48,936 nucleotides of DNA from CAYMUC01 sp964471865 (GCA_964471865.1 CAYYHU010000014.1:1-48936); one strand, 5' to 3'. Counted from the stretch's first letter, positions 21,975 through 29,487 are shown. Translations and numbers: made by a program. The notes: generated by a model from the letters alone, not told the origin.

Positions 21975-23684
21975 TCAGGCAGTGGCGGTGTCGTCCGGTT
22001 CGGCATCCGAGGTGGTCTCGGCGCCCTCTGAAGCATCCGAGGAGTCCTCGGGTGACGACATCGCATCGGCGGTGGCTTCGGGAGCTGTTGCCTCCACAGG
22101 AGCAGCCTCTGTCGGGGCCTCTTCTGGCGTGGTCACCGACTCCTCAGAGCCCACCGGTGACTCGACCACATCGGCGGTTGCCTCGTTCGAAGCACTTGAA
22201 GCCTCGCCCTCGGTGGCTGAGGTGCCGGGTTCGGGAGCATCCTGGGATGAGACGTCCTTCGACGAGTCACCCTTGGATGAGTCCTTCGATGAAACGTCCT
22301 TCTTGGGGCCTGACGAGCGGTCCTGTTCCGAACGCCCGGATCCGTTGGCCTTGGCGGGGCGGCGAGGATCATTGGGTCGGGTCGGACGCAGAGGCTTGGG
22401 TGCCGGGGTACCAGGCGGGGGGAGTTCGATTCCCAAAGCGGTGGCCACCTGGGGGAGTAGCACCGCGAGCCGGGTGACGGTCTTGGTCAGATCATCGGTG
22501 AGGGTCGCTGGAGCCGAGGTGACCGTGATTGCCTGATGGACAGGGGAGAAGGCTGCTGCCTCGAGCAGGGCGATCCAGCGATCAGCGGGCTCGAGAGGAG
22601 TCAGTGCGGCCGAGGCAGCCGCCACCAACGGTTGAGCGACCTCAGCGGGGAACGGAACGCCGGCCTTGGGAGGCTGTGAGGAGAGACGCAGAGCGCGTAC
22701 GACCCGGCCTACGGCCAAAGCCGCCAGGATGTCGTCGAGCCACTGCTGGTGTTCACGCTCCTGACGACTCACCAGCGCAGCACGAAGTTCAGCGGCAAGT
22801 TCCCGAGTCGAGTCGTCACGGGTGACGACAGGATCATCCGAGGCCACGACCACGGACCGAAGGTCCCGCAGATCGACGAGTTCGAGGTCCTTTTTGGCTG
22901 CTGTCGCCCGATCGAGCCATTCAGCAACCCGAAGCTTGGGCAACAAGTTCTCCGCCATCGACAACAAGTTGGCGGCGGGAATCTCTTCGGCTCCTTGCGC
23001 CCGGAGCCGTTCGTTCTGCTCCTTCACCGCTTGGCGGACTGCCGGAATCCCGCCCTGAAGCACTCGCTCGGCCACCGGCCTATGGGCCTCGGGGAGACCA
23101 GCGAGAACCTCATTGCGATGGGTGCGGCCTGGCTTGAGCCGGCGCGGCTTGGGACGGGTGGGAAGCTCAGGAGGAGGTGTGAAACCCGGTCGACGATCAC
23201 GACGCGGTCCATCACCATCGCCACGAGGCCGACGCCGACGGTCGCCATCGCTCGAGCCCTCACGACGCGGTCCGCCCGGACCTCGCCGATCGGAGTCCTT
23301 GCCTCCCGGTCCCCCCTCGCGACGATCACCCCGGCGATCGTCGCGACGATCACGGCGCTCTCCATCACCTCGCGGGCGCCGCGGGCGATCACCGCGACCT
23401 TTGGGAGCCAACTGCTGAGTCACAGCCTCGAACGGCCGTTCCGTGGGGATCAAAGCCAGCAGGTCGCTGCGCTCTTCCTTGCCGCGCTCGGGGAGAACCG
23501 ACACGATGGTGATCCCATCGATCTCCATCTCGGCCTCGACTCGCAGGACGTCACCCACCCGCCGCTGCGAGGGCAGCACCGAGGCATCCACGACACCTTT
23601 GGGTTGACGGGCGCCAGCGGCACGCCAAGTCCACGAACCATCCGAACGCTCACTGGTGAGCTCGATCTCCATCCTGCGGGGCAT
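21975..23684 (-). CDS. Arg/Asp/Gly-rich modular protein, possibly nucleic-acid binding
   Basis: A 569-residue protein not assigned to a family. Residues 1-80 form a compact beta-rich region (MEIELTSERSDGSWTWRAAG...DVLRVEAEMEIDGITIVSVLP) that looks like an OB or similar small barrel. Residues about 95-170 are low-complexity, built of Arg, Asp and Gly (RGDR, RRPRGDG and GGPGGK runs). Residues about 185-420 are helical with a conserved start LKPGRTHRNEVLAGLPEAHRPVAERVLQGG described by its NEVLAGLPE core. From about 435 the tail is Ser, Glu, Ala and Pro rich. Start ATG 23684 is preceded by TACGGT at 8 bases. An RNA- or DNA-binding role is inference from composition. Confidence 0.6.
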   Translation of the reverse strand: MPRRMEIELTSERSDGSWTWRAAGARQPKGVVDASVLPSQRRVGDVLRVEAEMEIDGITIVSVLPERGKEERSDLLALIPTERPFEAVTQQLAPKGRGDRPRRPRGDGERRDRRDDRRGDRREGGPGGKDSDRRGPGGPRREGSSDGDRRRRPRGDGDGPRRDRRPGFTPPPELPTRPKPRRLKPGRTHRNEVLAGLPEAHRPVAERVLQGGIPAVRQAVKEQNERLRAQGAEEIPAANLLSMAENLLPKLRVAEWLDRATAAKKDLELVDLRDLRSVVVASDDPVVTRDDSTRELAAELRAALVSRQEREHQQWLDDILAALAVGRVVRALRLSSQPPKAGVPFPAEVAQPLVAAASAALTPLEPADRWIALLEAAAFSPVHQAITVTSAPATLTDDLTKTVTRLAVLLPQVATALGIELPPPGTPAPKPLRPTRPNDPRRPAKANGSGRSEQDRSSGPKKDVSSKDSSKGDSSKDVSSQDAPEPGTSATEGEASSASNEATADVVESPVGSEESVTTPEEAPTEAAPVEATAPEATADAMSSPEDSSDASEGAETTSDAEPDDTATA

Positions 23685-23692
23685 AGAGGCCA

Positions 23693-23698
23693 ACCGTA
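23693..23698 (-). promoter_or_regulatory. Putative -10 element, leaderless 569-residue protein gene
   Basis: On the - strand TACGGT is followed by 8 bases and ATG 23684, with no Shine-Dalgarno. It faces the gamma-carbonic anhydrase promoter on the other strand. Confidence 0.45.
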
Positions 23699-23732
23699 TC
23701 GGGTCACCACCCTGATCCTCCACCGGATCGGT

Positions 23733-23738
23733 TACCGT
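23733..23738 (+). promoter_or_regulatory. Putative -10 element, leaderless gamma-carbonic anhydrase gene
   Basis: TACCGT is followed by 8 bases and GTG 23747. Together with the opposite TACGGT at 23693-23698 it makes a compact divergent promoter of about 60 bases. Confidence 0.45.
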
Positions 23739-23746
23739 GACCACTC

Positions 23747-24268
23747 GTGCCCGTGTATGCGCTCGGTGACCAGACTCCTTCGATCCACCCCGATGCCTAT
23801 GTGCATCCTGACGCCGTGATCATCGGATCGGTGACGATCGGTGCGGAGTCGAGTATCTGGCCTGGTGCCGTCCTACGAGGTGACGATGGGGTCATCGTCA
23901 TCGGGGAACGCACCTCGATTCAGGACGGATGCGTCCTCCATACGACGCCTCGCTATCCCACCGTGGTCGGCGACGACTGCGTCATCGGCCATCTCGTGCA
24001 TCTCGAAGGGTGCACGATCGAATCCGGTTGCCAGGTGTCGAGTGGTTCGGTCGTGCTTCACCAGGTGATCGTGCGCCGCGGGGCGATCGTTGCTGCGAAT
24101 GCCGTCGTGCTCAACGGCACCGAGGTTCCCTCGGGTGCTTTGGCCGTGGGTACTCCGGCGTCGATCAAACCGGACCGGGCTCGTAGCGCCGATATCCAAT
24201 ACGGCGTCGCCGCCTACGTCGCGAAGGGACGACGCTTTCGTGAACAACTTCGCCGTCTCGACTCCTGA
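23747..24268 (+). CDS. Gamma-class carbonic anhydrase/left-handed beta-helix protein
   Basis: A 173-residue hexapeptide-repeat protein of the gamma-carbonic anhydrase group (YrdA/CaiE-like). Repeats of the form [LIV]-G-x4 run from about residue 12 to 135 (HPDAVIIGSVTIGAESSIWPGAVLRGD). Histidines that could bind the metal are in CVLHTTPRYP and CVIGHLVHLEGC. Such proteins may hydrate CO2 or act as acyl or other transferase relatives; activity is not assured by sequence. The C-terminus overlaps the proposed GTG start of prmA by 29 bases. Confidence 0.85.
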   Translation: MPVYALGDQTPSIHPDAYVHPDAVIIGSVTIGAESSIWPGAVLRGDDGVIVIGERTSIQDGCVLHTTPRYPTVVGDDCVIGHLVHLEGCTIESGCQVSSGSVVLHQVIVRRGAIVAANAVVLNGTEVPSGALAVGTPASIKPDRARSADIQYGVAAYVAKGRRFREQLRRLDS

Positions 24269-25115
24269 CGATCGTGATGCGGTCACAGCCTTCGTCGTCA
24301 CTGTTGGGGTAGCCGAGGCCGAAATCGCGTCCGATCGCCTGTGGTCTCTGGGAGTGGCAGCGGTCGAGGAACGACCCGCGGCGGCACCGGACCATGTCGA
24401 GTTGTGGACTTCGGTCGGCTCTGATCCAGACCGCATCGACGACTCGGCGCGCCACCTCGATCCGACGTGGACATGGCGCCTCGAGATCGTCGAACGCTCA
24501 GTTCTCGATTCATGGCGCGATCATGTCGATCCGATCCTTCTCGCCCCGGGGTGGATCGTGGTTCCCTCCTGGCGTGACGACCTGAGCCCTCCCGGACACC
24601 CCGGCGATCAGGTGGTCTCGATCGATCCCGGTGATGCCTTCGGGATGGGAGACCATCCCACGACCCGGGCGACAGCTCAGGTCATGTTGCGCGAGCTGAG
24701 AGGTGATGAGCGAGTCCTCGATGTGGGATGCGGCAGCGGCGTGCTGGGCATCTGCGCGGCCCTGGCAGGGGCTCGAGAGGTACTCGCTCTCGACATCTCC
24801 GAATCGGCTCTAATCGCTACTCGTGCCAACTCCCGGCGCAATGGGGTCGGTGAACGGATCAACATCACCGGGGACCCGCTGTCCGCGGTCGAGGGACACT
24901 TCGATCTGATCCTCGCCAACCTCTTGGCCCCGATCCTGATCGAACTCGCGTCGCGGCTGCGTCGGATCCTCGCCCCATCGGGTCGACTCGTCATATCGGG
25001 AATCTTCGACGATCGATACGACCATGTCCTCGAGGCTCTCACCCCCCTCGAGGTGGTCGACATCTCCAGTCTCGAGGGATGGGCAGCCATCACCCTGCGA
25101 CATCCATTGCCATGA
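24240..25115 (+). CDS. prmA: Ribosomal protein L11 methyltransferase-type enzyme
   Basis: A 291-residue SAM-dependent methyltransferase of the PrmA family, expected to methylate ribosomal protein L11. An N-terminal substrate-binding domain is followed by the linker DPGDAFGMGDHPTTR, a PrmA signature, then motif I VLDVGCGSGVLGI and the catalytic-loop ANLLAPIL. The start is GTG 24240, inside the end of the carbonic anhydrase gene, with AAGGGA upstream; no better initiator is available in frame. Translational coupling of the pair is likely. It is convergent with the ribokinase gene. Confidence 0.9.
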   Translation: MNNFAVSTPDDRDAVTAFVVTVGVAEAEIASDRLWSLGVAAVEERPAAAPDHVELWTSVGSDPDRIDDSARHLDPTWTWRLEIVERSVLDSWRDHVDPILLAPGWIVVPSWRDDLSPPGHPGDQVVSIDPGDAFGMGDHPTTRATAQVMLRELRGDERVLDVGCGSGVLGICAALAGAREVLALDISESALIATRANSRRNGVGERINITGDPLSAVEGHFDLILANLLAPILIELASRLRRILAPSGRLVISGIFDDRYDHVLEALTPLEVVDISSLEGWAAITLRHPLP

Positions 25116-25146
25116 CCACGCGGAATATCTGAGATCGCGACGCCGC

Positions 25147-25171
25147 CCGAGGACGTCACCGTCGGCCTCGG
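25147..25171 (+). terminator. Possible terminator between convergent prmA and ribokinase genes
   Basis: CCGAGGACG and CGTC-GGC-CTCGG can form a 9-bp stem with a 4-base loop and a 3-base bulge. It sits in the 60-base gap between convergent genes. The bulge makes this a modest call. Confidence 0.35.
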
Positions 25172-25175
25172 ATCC

Positions 25176-26060
25176 TCAGGCGTCGAGAAGAGACCTGACT
25201 GCCGACCAGGTGGGTAGCGAGGGTCCCGCGCCCGGTGTCAGCGTTGCCAATGCCCCGGCTGCAGCCGCGGCTCGAGCCGCGCGTTCGATGTCGTCTCCCG
25301 AAGCCAGTCGGGCCGTCACCATGGCGCAGAACGCATCTCCCGCGGCCGTGGTGTCGATCGGTTGAACCTCGAAGGGTTCAATGCGACGTTCGCTCCCATC
25401 TCGCCCGATGAGTCGAGCCCCGCGCGCCCCTTCGGTCACGATCACCCACGACACCCCGGCCTCGAGCAGCACCGCGACCCCTCCGAGCAATCGCACCTCG
25501 TGCTCATTGGGCACCACGACGCGACAGCGGCGCAGAATCTCGGCAGGCAGGCTGCGCCCCGGAGCCGGATTGAGCACCGTCCAGGTATCGGGTCCGGCGA
25601 GTTCGAGCGCCCGAGCAACGGTGTCGAGCGGAATCTCCAACTGCACCAAGAGACCCTCAGCCTGAGAGATCGATCCCGATACGTCCTCGAGATCGTCAGG
25701 AGTCAACGAAGCGTTCGCTCCTGGAACCACGATGATCGAGTTCTCTGCGGCATCATCGACACCGATCAACGCTCGACCTGTGGGAACGGGCCGGCGACGC
25801 ACACCCGATACATCGATTCCCTCATGGCGAAGAGCGTCGAGCATCACCGTTCCTGCGGCATCCTCACCGACGGCGCCGATCATCGAGACCGATACACCCG
25901 CGCGAGCGAGACCGATGGCCTGGTTGGATCCTTTGCCGCCGGGAATCTCTTCGTACCCCGTGGCGAGCACCGTTTCGCCCGGACCCGGTAGTCGCTCGAG
26001 GCGAGCGACGAGATCGAGATTGATGGACCCCACCACACAGACCCGGGCAGCGCTCGTCAT
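25176..26060 (-). CDS. rbsK: PfkB-family carbohydrate kinase, ribokinase-like
   Basis: A 294-residue sugar kinase of the PfkB family. The N-terminal VVGSINLDLVARLERLPGPGET and IPGGKGSNQA blocks are typical of ribokinase, and the C-terminal DTTAAGDAFCAMV holds the catalytic aspartate and the anion hole. The usual reaction is phosphorylation of ribose or a related sugar or nucleoside. Its ATG overlaps the stop of the upstream APH-fold kinase gene by 4 bases. No sugar transporter or ribose operon genes lie nearby, so the substrate is uncertain. Confidence 0.88.
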   Translation of the reverse strand: MTSAARVCVVGSINLDLVARLERLPGPGETVLATGYEEIPGGKGSNQAIGLARAGVSVSMIGAVGEDAAGTVMLDALRHEGIDVSGVRRRPVPTGRALIGVDDAAENSIIVVPGANASLTPDDLEDVSGSISQAEGLLVQLEIPLDTVARALELAGPDTWTVLNPAPGRSLPAEILRRCRVVVPNEHEVRLLGGVAVLLEAGVSWVIVTEGARGARLIGRDGSERRIEPFEVQPIDTTAAGDAFCAMVTARLASGDDIERAARAAAAAGALATLTPGAGPSLPTWSAVRSLLDA

Positions 26061-27121
26061 CGCACCACCTCGAGAAGCGGGGTGAGGTCGAGACGCTCCA
26101 GTTCGGGGAGGTACCGACGGGCGGTGTCTCGACGAAAGCGTTCACACAGCTCGGGACGAAAGAAGCGTGATCCGGCTCGTACGACGTAGTTCAACAAGAA
26201 GAAGCGGTACGCATACGGAAGGAACCGGATCTCTTCCTCGCTCAGGGGGAAGACCCGGTGGTAGGCCGCGACGAAACGAACGAAGCGCTCCTCGGTCAAG
26301 GTATGCGGCTGATACGTGAAGAGGGTCCGGTCACCGGTTCGGCTCGACACTCTCGACAGAAAGTAGAAGTCGAGGAGCCGACTCTCGATACGGAACCAGT
26401 CGTAGTCCCACCGCGTGTACAACTCGAAGTCGTCGGGCTCAGGACCGGTCGAACGGATAGAGAAGTTCCCGAGGTTCCAGTCCACGAGAATCGGCATCTT
26501 GGGCCACTCGTCGTAATGGACGCGTTCGAGATGCAACAACAGATCATGGGTGTGGCGCCACAGAATCCCGATGTTTTCAGGGTCGAGATCGAAGTTCCTC
26601 GGAGCGAACGGGCTTTCGAGGAGATCGAGGAGCTCGATCGCATTCGACTTCATGGTGTACGAGAGCGGCGGAAGACTCCCAGCGATCTTCTGACATGCCC
26701 GGTGGAACTCGGCGATCTCATAGGCGAACCGGTCCACCTGGGCGGGGGAGAGGATCCGAGGAAGGCTCTCTCCGCGTTCGGCCTCCTCGTAAAACGCCGC
26801 CCACCGCCGACCGTCATACCAGGTGTACGCGCGTCCCTCTCGTCCGAGCACCGAGGCCAACAGCCCTGAGAAGCGGCTCTCCTGCAACAACTCACAGCAT
26901 CGATAGAGCCGGTCGTGATCCTCGGCGAACAAGAAGTACGAGCCGTAGGAGGTGATCTTCGCAATCACATTGCGGCCATCGTCGAGGCCAACCCTGAAGA
27001 CCCGATTCGTGGAAACGTTCGAGGAGGTCTCGGTGACCGAATGGACTTGACGCTCATCGCCATAACCCGCCCATGCCAGATGGACGGCTTCGATGGCGTC
27101 TCCGACACCCATGGGCTCCAC
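26057..27121 (-). CDS. Aminoglycoside-phosphotransferase-fold kinase
   Basis: A 354-residue protein with the APH/choline-kinase fold. An N-terminal lobe contains TNRVFRVGLDDGRNVIAKI, whose Lys is the probable ATP-binding lysine. The catalytic loop is ILVDWNLGNFSI, a variant of HxDxxxxN with Val-Asp-Trp-Asn, and the metal-binding loop is probably RWDYDWFRIE. The replacement of the usual HGD by VDW is unusual. The substrate is unknown; a small metabolite, sugar or amine is more likely than an antibiotic. It is translationally coupled to ribokinase. GTG 27121 is preceded by CACAAT at 6 bases, suggesting a leaderless message. Confidence 0.75.
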   Translation of the reverse strand: MEPMGVGDAIEAVHLAWAGYGDERQVHSVTETSSNVSTNRVFRVGLDDGRNVIAKITSYGSYFLFAEDHDRLYRCCELLQESRFSGLLASVLGREGRAYTWYDGRRWAAFYEEAERGESLPRILSPAQVDRFAYEIAEFHRACQKIAGSLPPLSYTMKSNAIELLDLLESPFAPRNFDLDPENIGILWRHTHDLLLHLERVHYDEWPKMPILVDWNLGNFSIRSTGPEPDDFELYTRWDYDWFRIESRLLDFYFLSRVSSRTGDRTLFTYQPHTLTEERFVRFVAAYHRVFPLSEEEIRFLPYAYRFFLLNYVVRAGSRFFRPELCERFRRDTARRYLPELERLDLTPLLEVVR

Positions 27122-27127
27122 CCCAGC

Positions 27128-27133
27128 ATTGTG
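27128..27133 (-). promoter_or_regulatory. Putative -10 element, leaderless APH-fold kinase gene
   Basis: On the - strand CACAAT is followed by 6 bases (GCTGGG) and GTG 27121, with no Shine-Dalgarno. The spacing matches the other leaderless genes, although the hexamer starts with C instead of T. Confidence 0.4.
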
Positions 27134-27143
27134 ACATGTAGGG

Positions 27144-27164
27144 GCGGACAGTCGGGATGTCCGC
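27144..27164 (-). terminator. Terminator hairpin after the whiB gene
   Basis: GCGGACA and TGTCCGC pair perfectly over 7 bp around a 7-base loop. The hairpin lies 10 bases after the WhiB stop on the - strand and before the promoter of the next - strand gene. Confidence 0.55.
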
Positions 27165-27174
27165 TAGAAAGGGA

Positions 27175-27480
27175 TCACCCCGCGGCGCGACTCCGAACAC
27201 CGATGGGGGCGATCAGGCGGAATCCGGCGGCATGGCGCTCTTCTTCGGACTCCCCGCCCCAGAACCCGTATTCGTGGTTCTCGCGGGCATAGGAGCGGCA
27301 CTTGTCCAGTACCACACATCCGAGACATACCTCTTTGGCTGCCGCTTCTCGACGGCGACGCGTCTGGGGCCTTTCGGCCGCCGGCGCGAAGAAGAGGTGG
27401 GTCATGCCTTGGCATGCACCCTCGAGCATCCAGTCGTCGTCGGTCGCTTCACGCGTGACGAAGAGATCGAATGCAGCCAT
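27175..27480 (-). CDS. whiB: WhiB-family iron-sulfur transcriptional regulator
   Basis: A 101-residue WhiB protein. Four cysteines that hold a [4Fe-4S] cluster are visible: C23 in GACQG, then C52, C55 and C61 in VCLGCVVLDKC. They are followed by the family turn GFWGG and acidic ESEEER. A basic C-terminal end would contact DNA. WhiB proteins are restricted to actinobacteria and their phages and sense redox state or NO, usually acting with the primary sigma factor. Start ATG 27480 has GGGGGAA just upstream. It has its own promoter and terminator, so it is monocistronic. The subclass was not determined. Confidence 0.93.
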   Translation of the reverse strand: MAAFDLFVTREATDDDWMLEGACQGMTHLFFAPAAERPQTRRRREAAAKEVCLGCVVLDKCRSYARENHEYGFWGGESEEERHAAGFRLIAPIGVRSRAAG

Positions 27481-27551
27481 CTGTTCCCCCGAAGTGATCA
27501 GTACGGACGCTGAACTGGTAGGACATCCGTCACAGGAGCCACCAGAGACGC

Positions 27552-27580
27552 AACGTAGCGCAAACTAATCAGCCGATCAA
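27552..27580 (-). promoter_or_regulatory. Putative sigma-70-type promoter of whiB
   Basis: On the - strand TTGATC (27575-27580) and TACGTT (27552-27557) are separated by exactly 17 bases. This is the best paired -35/-10 set found in the window. It predicts a leader of about 65 bases before the whiB ATG. Confidence 0.55.
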
Positions 27581-27592
27581 TTCATTCATGAT

Positions 27593-28705
27593 CTACACCG
27601 ATCGATAGGTCCCTGCAGTGCCTCCATCGCCAAGCGCCTGCGACACCCCGGCGGCGAAACGTTCGACATCGACAACGGTCGTATCCCAGGCCGCCATCCA
27701 CCGCACCTGATGTCGCTGCGGATCCCAAGGCCAGAACGGCGACCATGCTCGTAGGCGTTCGATGACGCCCGGATCGAGGCAGGGATAGACGCTGTTGACA
27801 GCCGGTGGACCCTCGAGAGCGATGCCTTCGAGATCGACAACGCTGCGATACAGGCGCTGAGCCATGTCGTTGGCGTGATGGCCCAAGGCGATCCATAGGT
27901 CGTCGTTGAGTAACGCTGTGACCTGAGCGGCGACGAAACGCATTTTCGATGGCAGTTGGGTGACCTGCTTACGGACATAAGGGGCCCGGCGAGCCAGGGC
28001 GGGGTTCAGGTACACCACGGCCTCGCCGTAGGCCGCCCCACATTTGGTGATGCCGAAACTCACCACGTCGATCCCAGCGTTCACCGTCATGGCCCTCAGG
28101 GCCTCGCGGGTTCCGCCCAAGGACGCGGTGGCATTGGCGATCCGAGCGCCATCGAGATGGACCTTCATCCCGTACTGCTTGGCCGCGTCGACGACTTCGC
28201 GAAGTTCCGCGAAGGAGTAGACCGCTCCCATCTCGGTGGGCTGCGTGAGCGACACCACTGCCGGTTGCGCGTGGTGGACGACGCCGATGTTGTCGGCGAC
28301 CTCATGGATCTGCTCAGCGGTCAACTTTCCGTCGGTGCTGTCCAGTGCCATCAGCTTCGCACCGAGGACTCGCTCCGGCGCCGCCGCTTCATCGAGGTGG
28401 ATATGAGCCCATCGACTACACACCACCGCCTCACCGGGTCCGAGCAACGTGGCCAAGGCCATGACATTGGCTCCCGTACCGCCCCAGACGAGTTGAGTGA
28501 CGACGTCGGTGTCGAACACTTCACTCATCGCTGCCTCACAGCCTCGCGTCCACGGATCGTCTCCGTATGCGAGCGCTCGACCGACGTTGGCTTCGACCAG
28601 AGCCGCGAGAACCGCTTCGTGGATACCTGCGGCATTGTCGCTGGCGAAGTCACGATCAGGGGGAGGGGGGAGCGATTCTGTTGTCCCATCGTTGCGAGCG
28701 ATCAC
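27593..28705 (-). CDS. ltaE: Low-specificity L-threonine aldolase family protein
   Basis: A 370-residue fold-type I PLP enzyme that typically splits L-threonine or allo-threonine to glycine and acetaldehyde. It begins with RDFASDNAAGIHEAVL, the family N-terminal motif. The cofactor lysine is in SFGITKCGA, and the preceding HLDGARIANA block contains the PLP-binding aspartate. GTG 28705 is chosen because CACACT stands 6 bases before it; ATG 28738 is the alternative and adds 11 residues. Glycine made here could feed the glycine cleavage system encoded a few kilobases away, which is inference. Confidence 0.88.
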   Translation of the reverse strand: MIARNDGTTESLPPPPDRDFASDNAAGIHEAVLAALVEANVGRALAYGDDPWTRGCEAAMSEVFDTDVVTQLVWGGTGANVMALATLLGPGEAVVCSRWAHIHLDEAAAPERVLGAKLMALDSTDGKLTAEQIHEVADNIGVVHHAQPAVVSLTQPTEMGAVYSFAELREVVDAAKQYGMKVHLDGARIANATASLGGTREALRAMTVNAGIDVVSFGITKCGAAYGEAVVYLNPALARRAPYVRKQVTQLPSKMRFVAAQVTALLNDDLWIALGHHANDMAQRLYRSVVDLEGIALEGPPAVNSVYPCLDPGVIERLRAWSPFWPWDPQRHQVRWMAAWDTTVVDVERFAAGVSQALGDGGTAGTYRSV

Positions 28706-28711
28706 GGCGCC

Positions 28712-28717
28712 AGTGTG
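28712..28717 (-). promoter_or_regulatory. Putative -10 element of the threonine aldolase gene
   Basis: On the - strand CACACT is followed by 6 bases and GTG 28705, with no Shine-Dalgarno. It deviates from TAnnnT at the first base, so confidence is limited. Confidence 0.3.
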
Positions 28718-28823
28718 CCAGGCCGCCCCCCAGCCCATGGCCTCGAGATCGATGGCCGCGCGCGACGCTCTCGATCACGCCGCGACCCGACACGACACCC
28801 CGACCAATACGTGGACCGATACG

Positions 28824-28845
28824 CGCGGACCCTTCGGGGGTCGCG
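28824..28845. other. GC-rich hairpin upstream of the zinc-ribbon gene
   Basis: The sequence CGC-G-GACCC, a TTCGG loop and GGGTC-GCG can form an 8-bp stem with one bulged G. It lies about 45 bases upstream of the start of the zinc-ribbon gene, in the 185-base divergent gap. No terminator T-run is seen; it may be incidental. Confidence 0.3.
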
Positions 28846-28878
28846 AAAGCATCAACGCGCCGCACCATTACCCCATGC

Positions 28879-28884
28879 CATAAT
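28879..28884 (+). promoter_or_regulatory. Putative -10 element, leaderless zinc-ribbon gene
   Basis: CATAAT is followed by 6 bases and ATG 28891, with no Shine-Dalgarno. Its last bases lie inside the 20-bp palindrome, so a protein bound there would block the promoter. Confidence 0.45.
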
Positions 28885-28901
28885 TCCGTCATGACGGAAT
28901 T
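28882..28901. promoter_or_regulatory. 20-bp perfect palindrome over the start codon, probable operator
   Basis: AATTCCGTCATGACGGAATT is a perfect palindrome without a spacer. Its centre is in the ATG, between A and T, and it covers positions -9 to +11 of the gene. If the transcript is leaderless, it also covers the transcription start. This is a typical place for a dimeric repressor. The binding protein is unknown. Confidence 0.5.
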
Positions 28902-29268
28902 GCCGAGATCGGGCCCCCGATGCCGGTGGTGCCGAAGGGTGCTGCCCGAGAAAACCGGTCGTGGCCGACCTCGCGAGTTCTGCTCCCAGGCATGTCGACA
29001 ATGGGACTGGGTGGCTCGACAACGAGCCCGCGAACTCCATCTCGCCGAAGGGGAGTTGGTCGTCACTCGGCGCGAACTCGATGCGCTGCGCGACGACCTC
29101 TACGTCCTCGCATGCGCCGTCGATGACGTCGAGCGGGATCTCGGGGGATCGGCCAACCCGACCCGCCAACAGCTCCAAGAAGCTCTCGACTGGTTACTCG
29201 AGGCCGCACAGCCGCTGAGGGACCGGGAAGTGCGCCCACCCGAAACCAGGTCAGCGGGATCAATCTGA
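28891..29268 (+). CDS. Small zinc-ribbon protein with a helical C-terminus
   Basis: A 125-residue protein. The N-terminal CRWC...FCSQAC motif (about residues 11-37) with intervening RGRPREFCSQACRQ looks like a small zinc-binding module of the kind seen in short actinobacterial DNA-associated proteins. The rest is predicted helical, with acidic and basic faces (ELHLAEGELVVTRRELDALRDD...). Function unknown; a DNA-binding or regulatory role is inferred. The start codon sits in a 20-bp perfect palindrome. The stop codon TGA forms the first three bases of the left arm of a 23-bp perfect inverted repeat. The flanking palindromes make autoregulation and strong termination plausible. Confidence 0.65.
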   Translation: MTELPRSGPRCRWCRRVLPEKTGRGRPREFCSQACRQWDWVARQRARELHLAEGELVVTRRELDALRDDLYVLACAVDDVERDLGGSANPTRQQLQEALDWLLEAAQPLRDREVRPPETRSAGSI

Positions 29269-29336
29269 CAGAACGTGTCTTATGGGCGCTATCTGACCGG
29301 CCGGGATCTAGAACGCCCATAAGACACGTTCTGTCA
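29266..29336 (+). terminator. 23-bp perfect inverted repeat, probable terminator
   Basis: The left arm (29266-29288, starting with TGACAGAACGTG) and the right arm (29314-29336, ending CACGTTCTGTCA) are perfectly complementary over 23 bases. They are separated by a 25-base loop that holds a CCGGCCGG palindrome. The right arm is followed by CTTTTG. The left arm includes the stop codon of the zinc-ribbon gene. A strong intrinsic terminator is likeliest, but the length is far above ordinary, so a dispersed palindromic element is possible. Confidence 0.55.
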
Positions 29337-29481
29337 CTTTTGTCGGAGACGATCGGGCTCGAACGCTGTATGAGCTTCGGCCGCGATCCCCTGGCGCTCT
29401 GTGGGTGGACGCACTGAGCATCGGTCGACATGCGCAGCTCTTCGTGACGACGAATGCCCTGATGATCAAGTCGAGGGCCAC

Positions 29482-29487
29482 TACGGT
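29482..29487 (+). promoter_or_regulatory. Putative -10 element of gcvP
   Basis: TACGGT lies 29 bases before the gcvP GTG. An AGGAGGT Shine-Dalgarno at 29506-29512 stands between them, so this gene has a leader and conventional initiation. No glycine riboswitch is seen in the leader. Confidence 0.4.
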
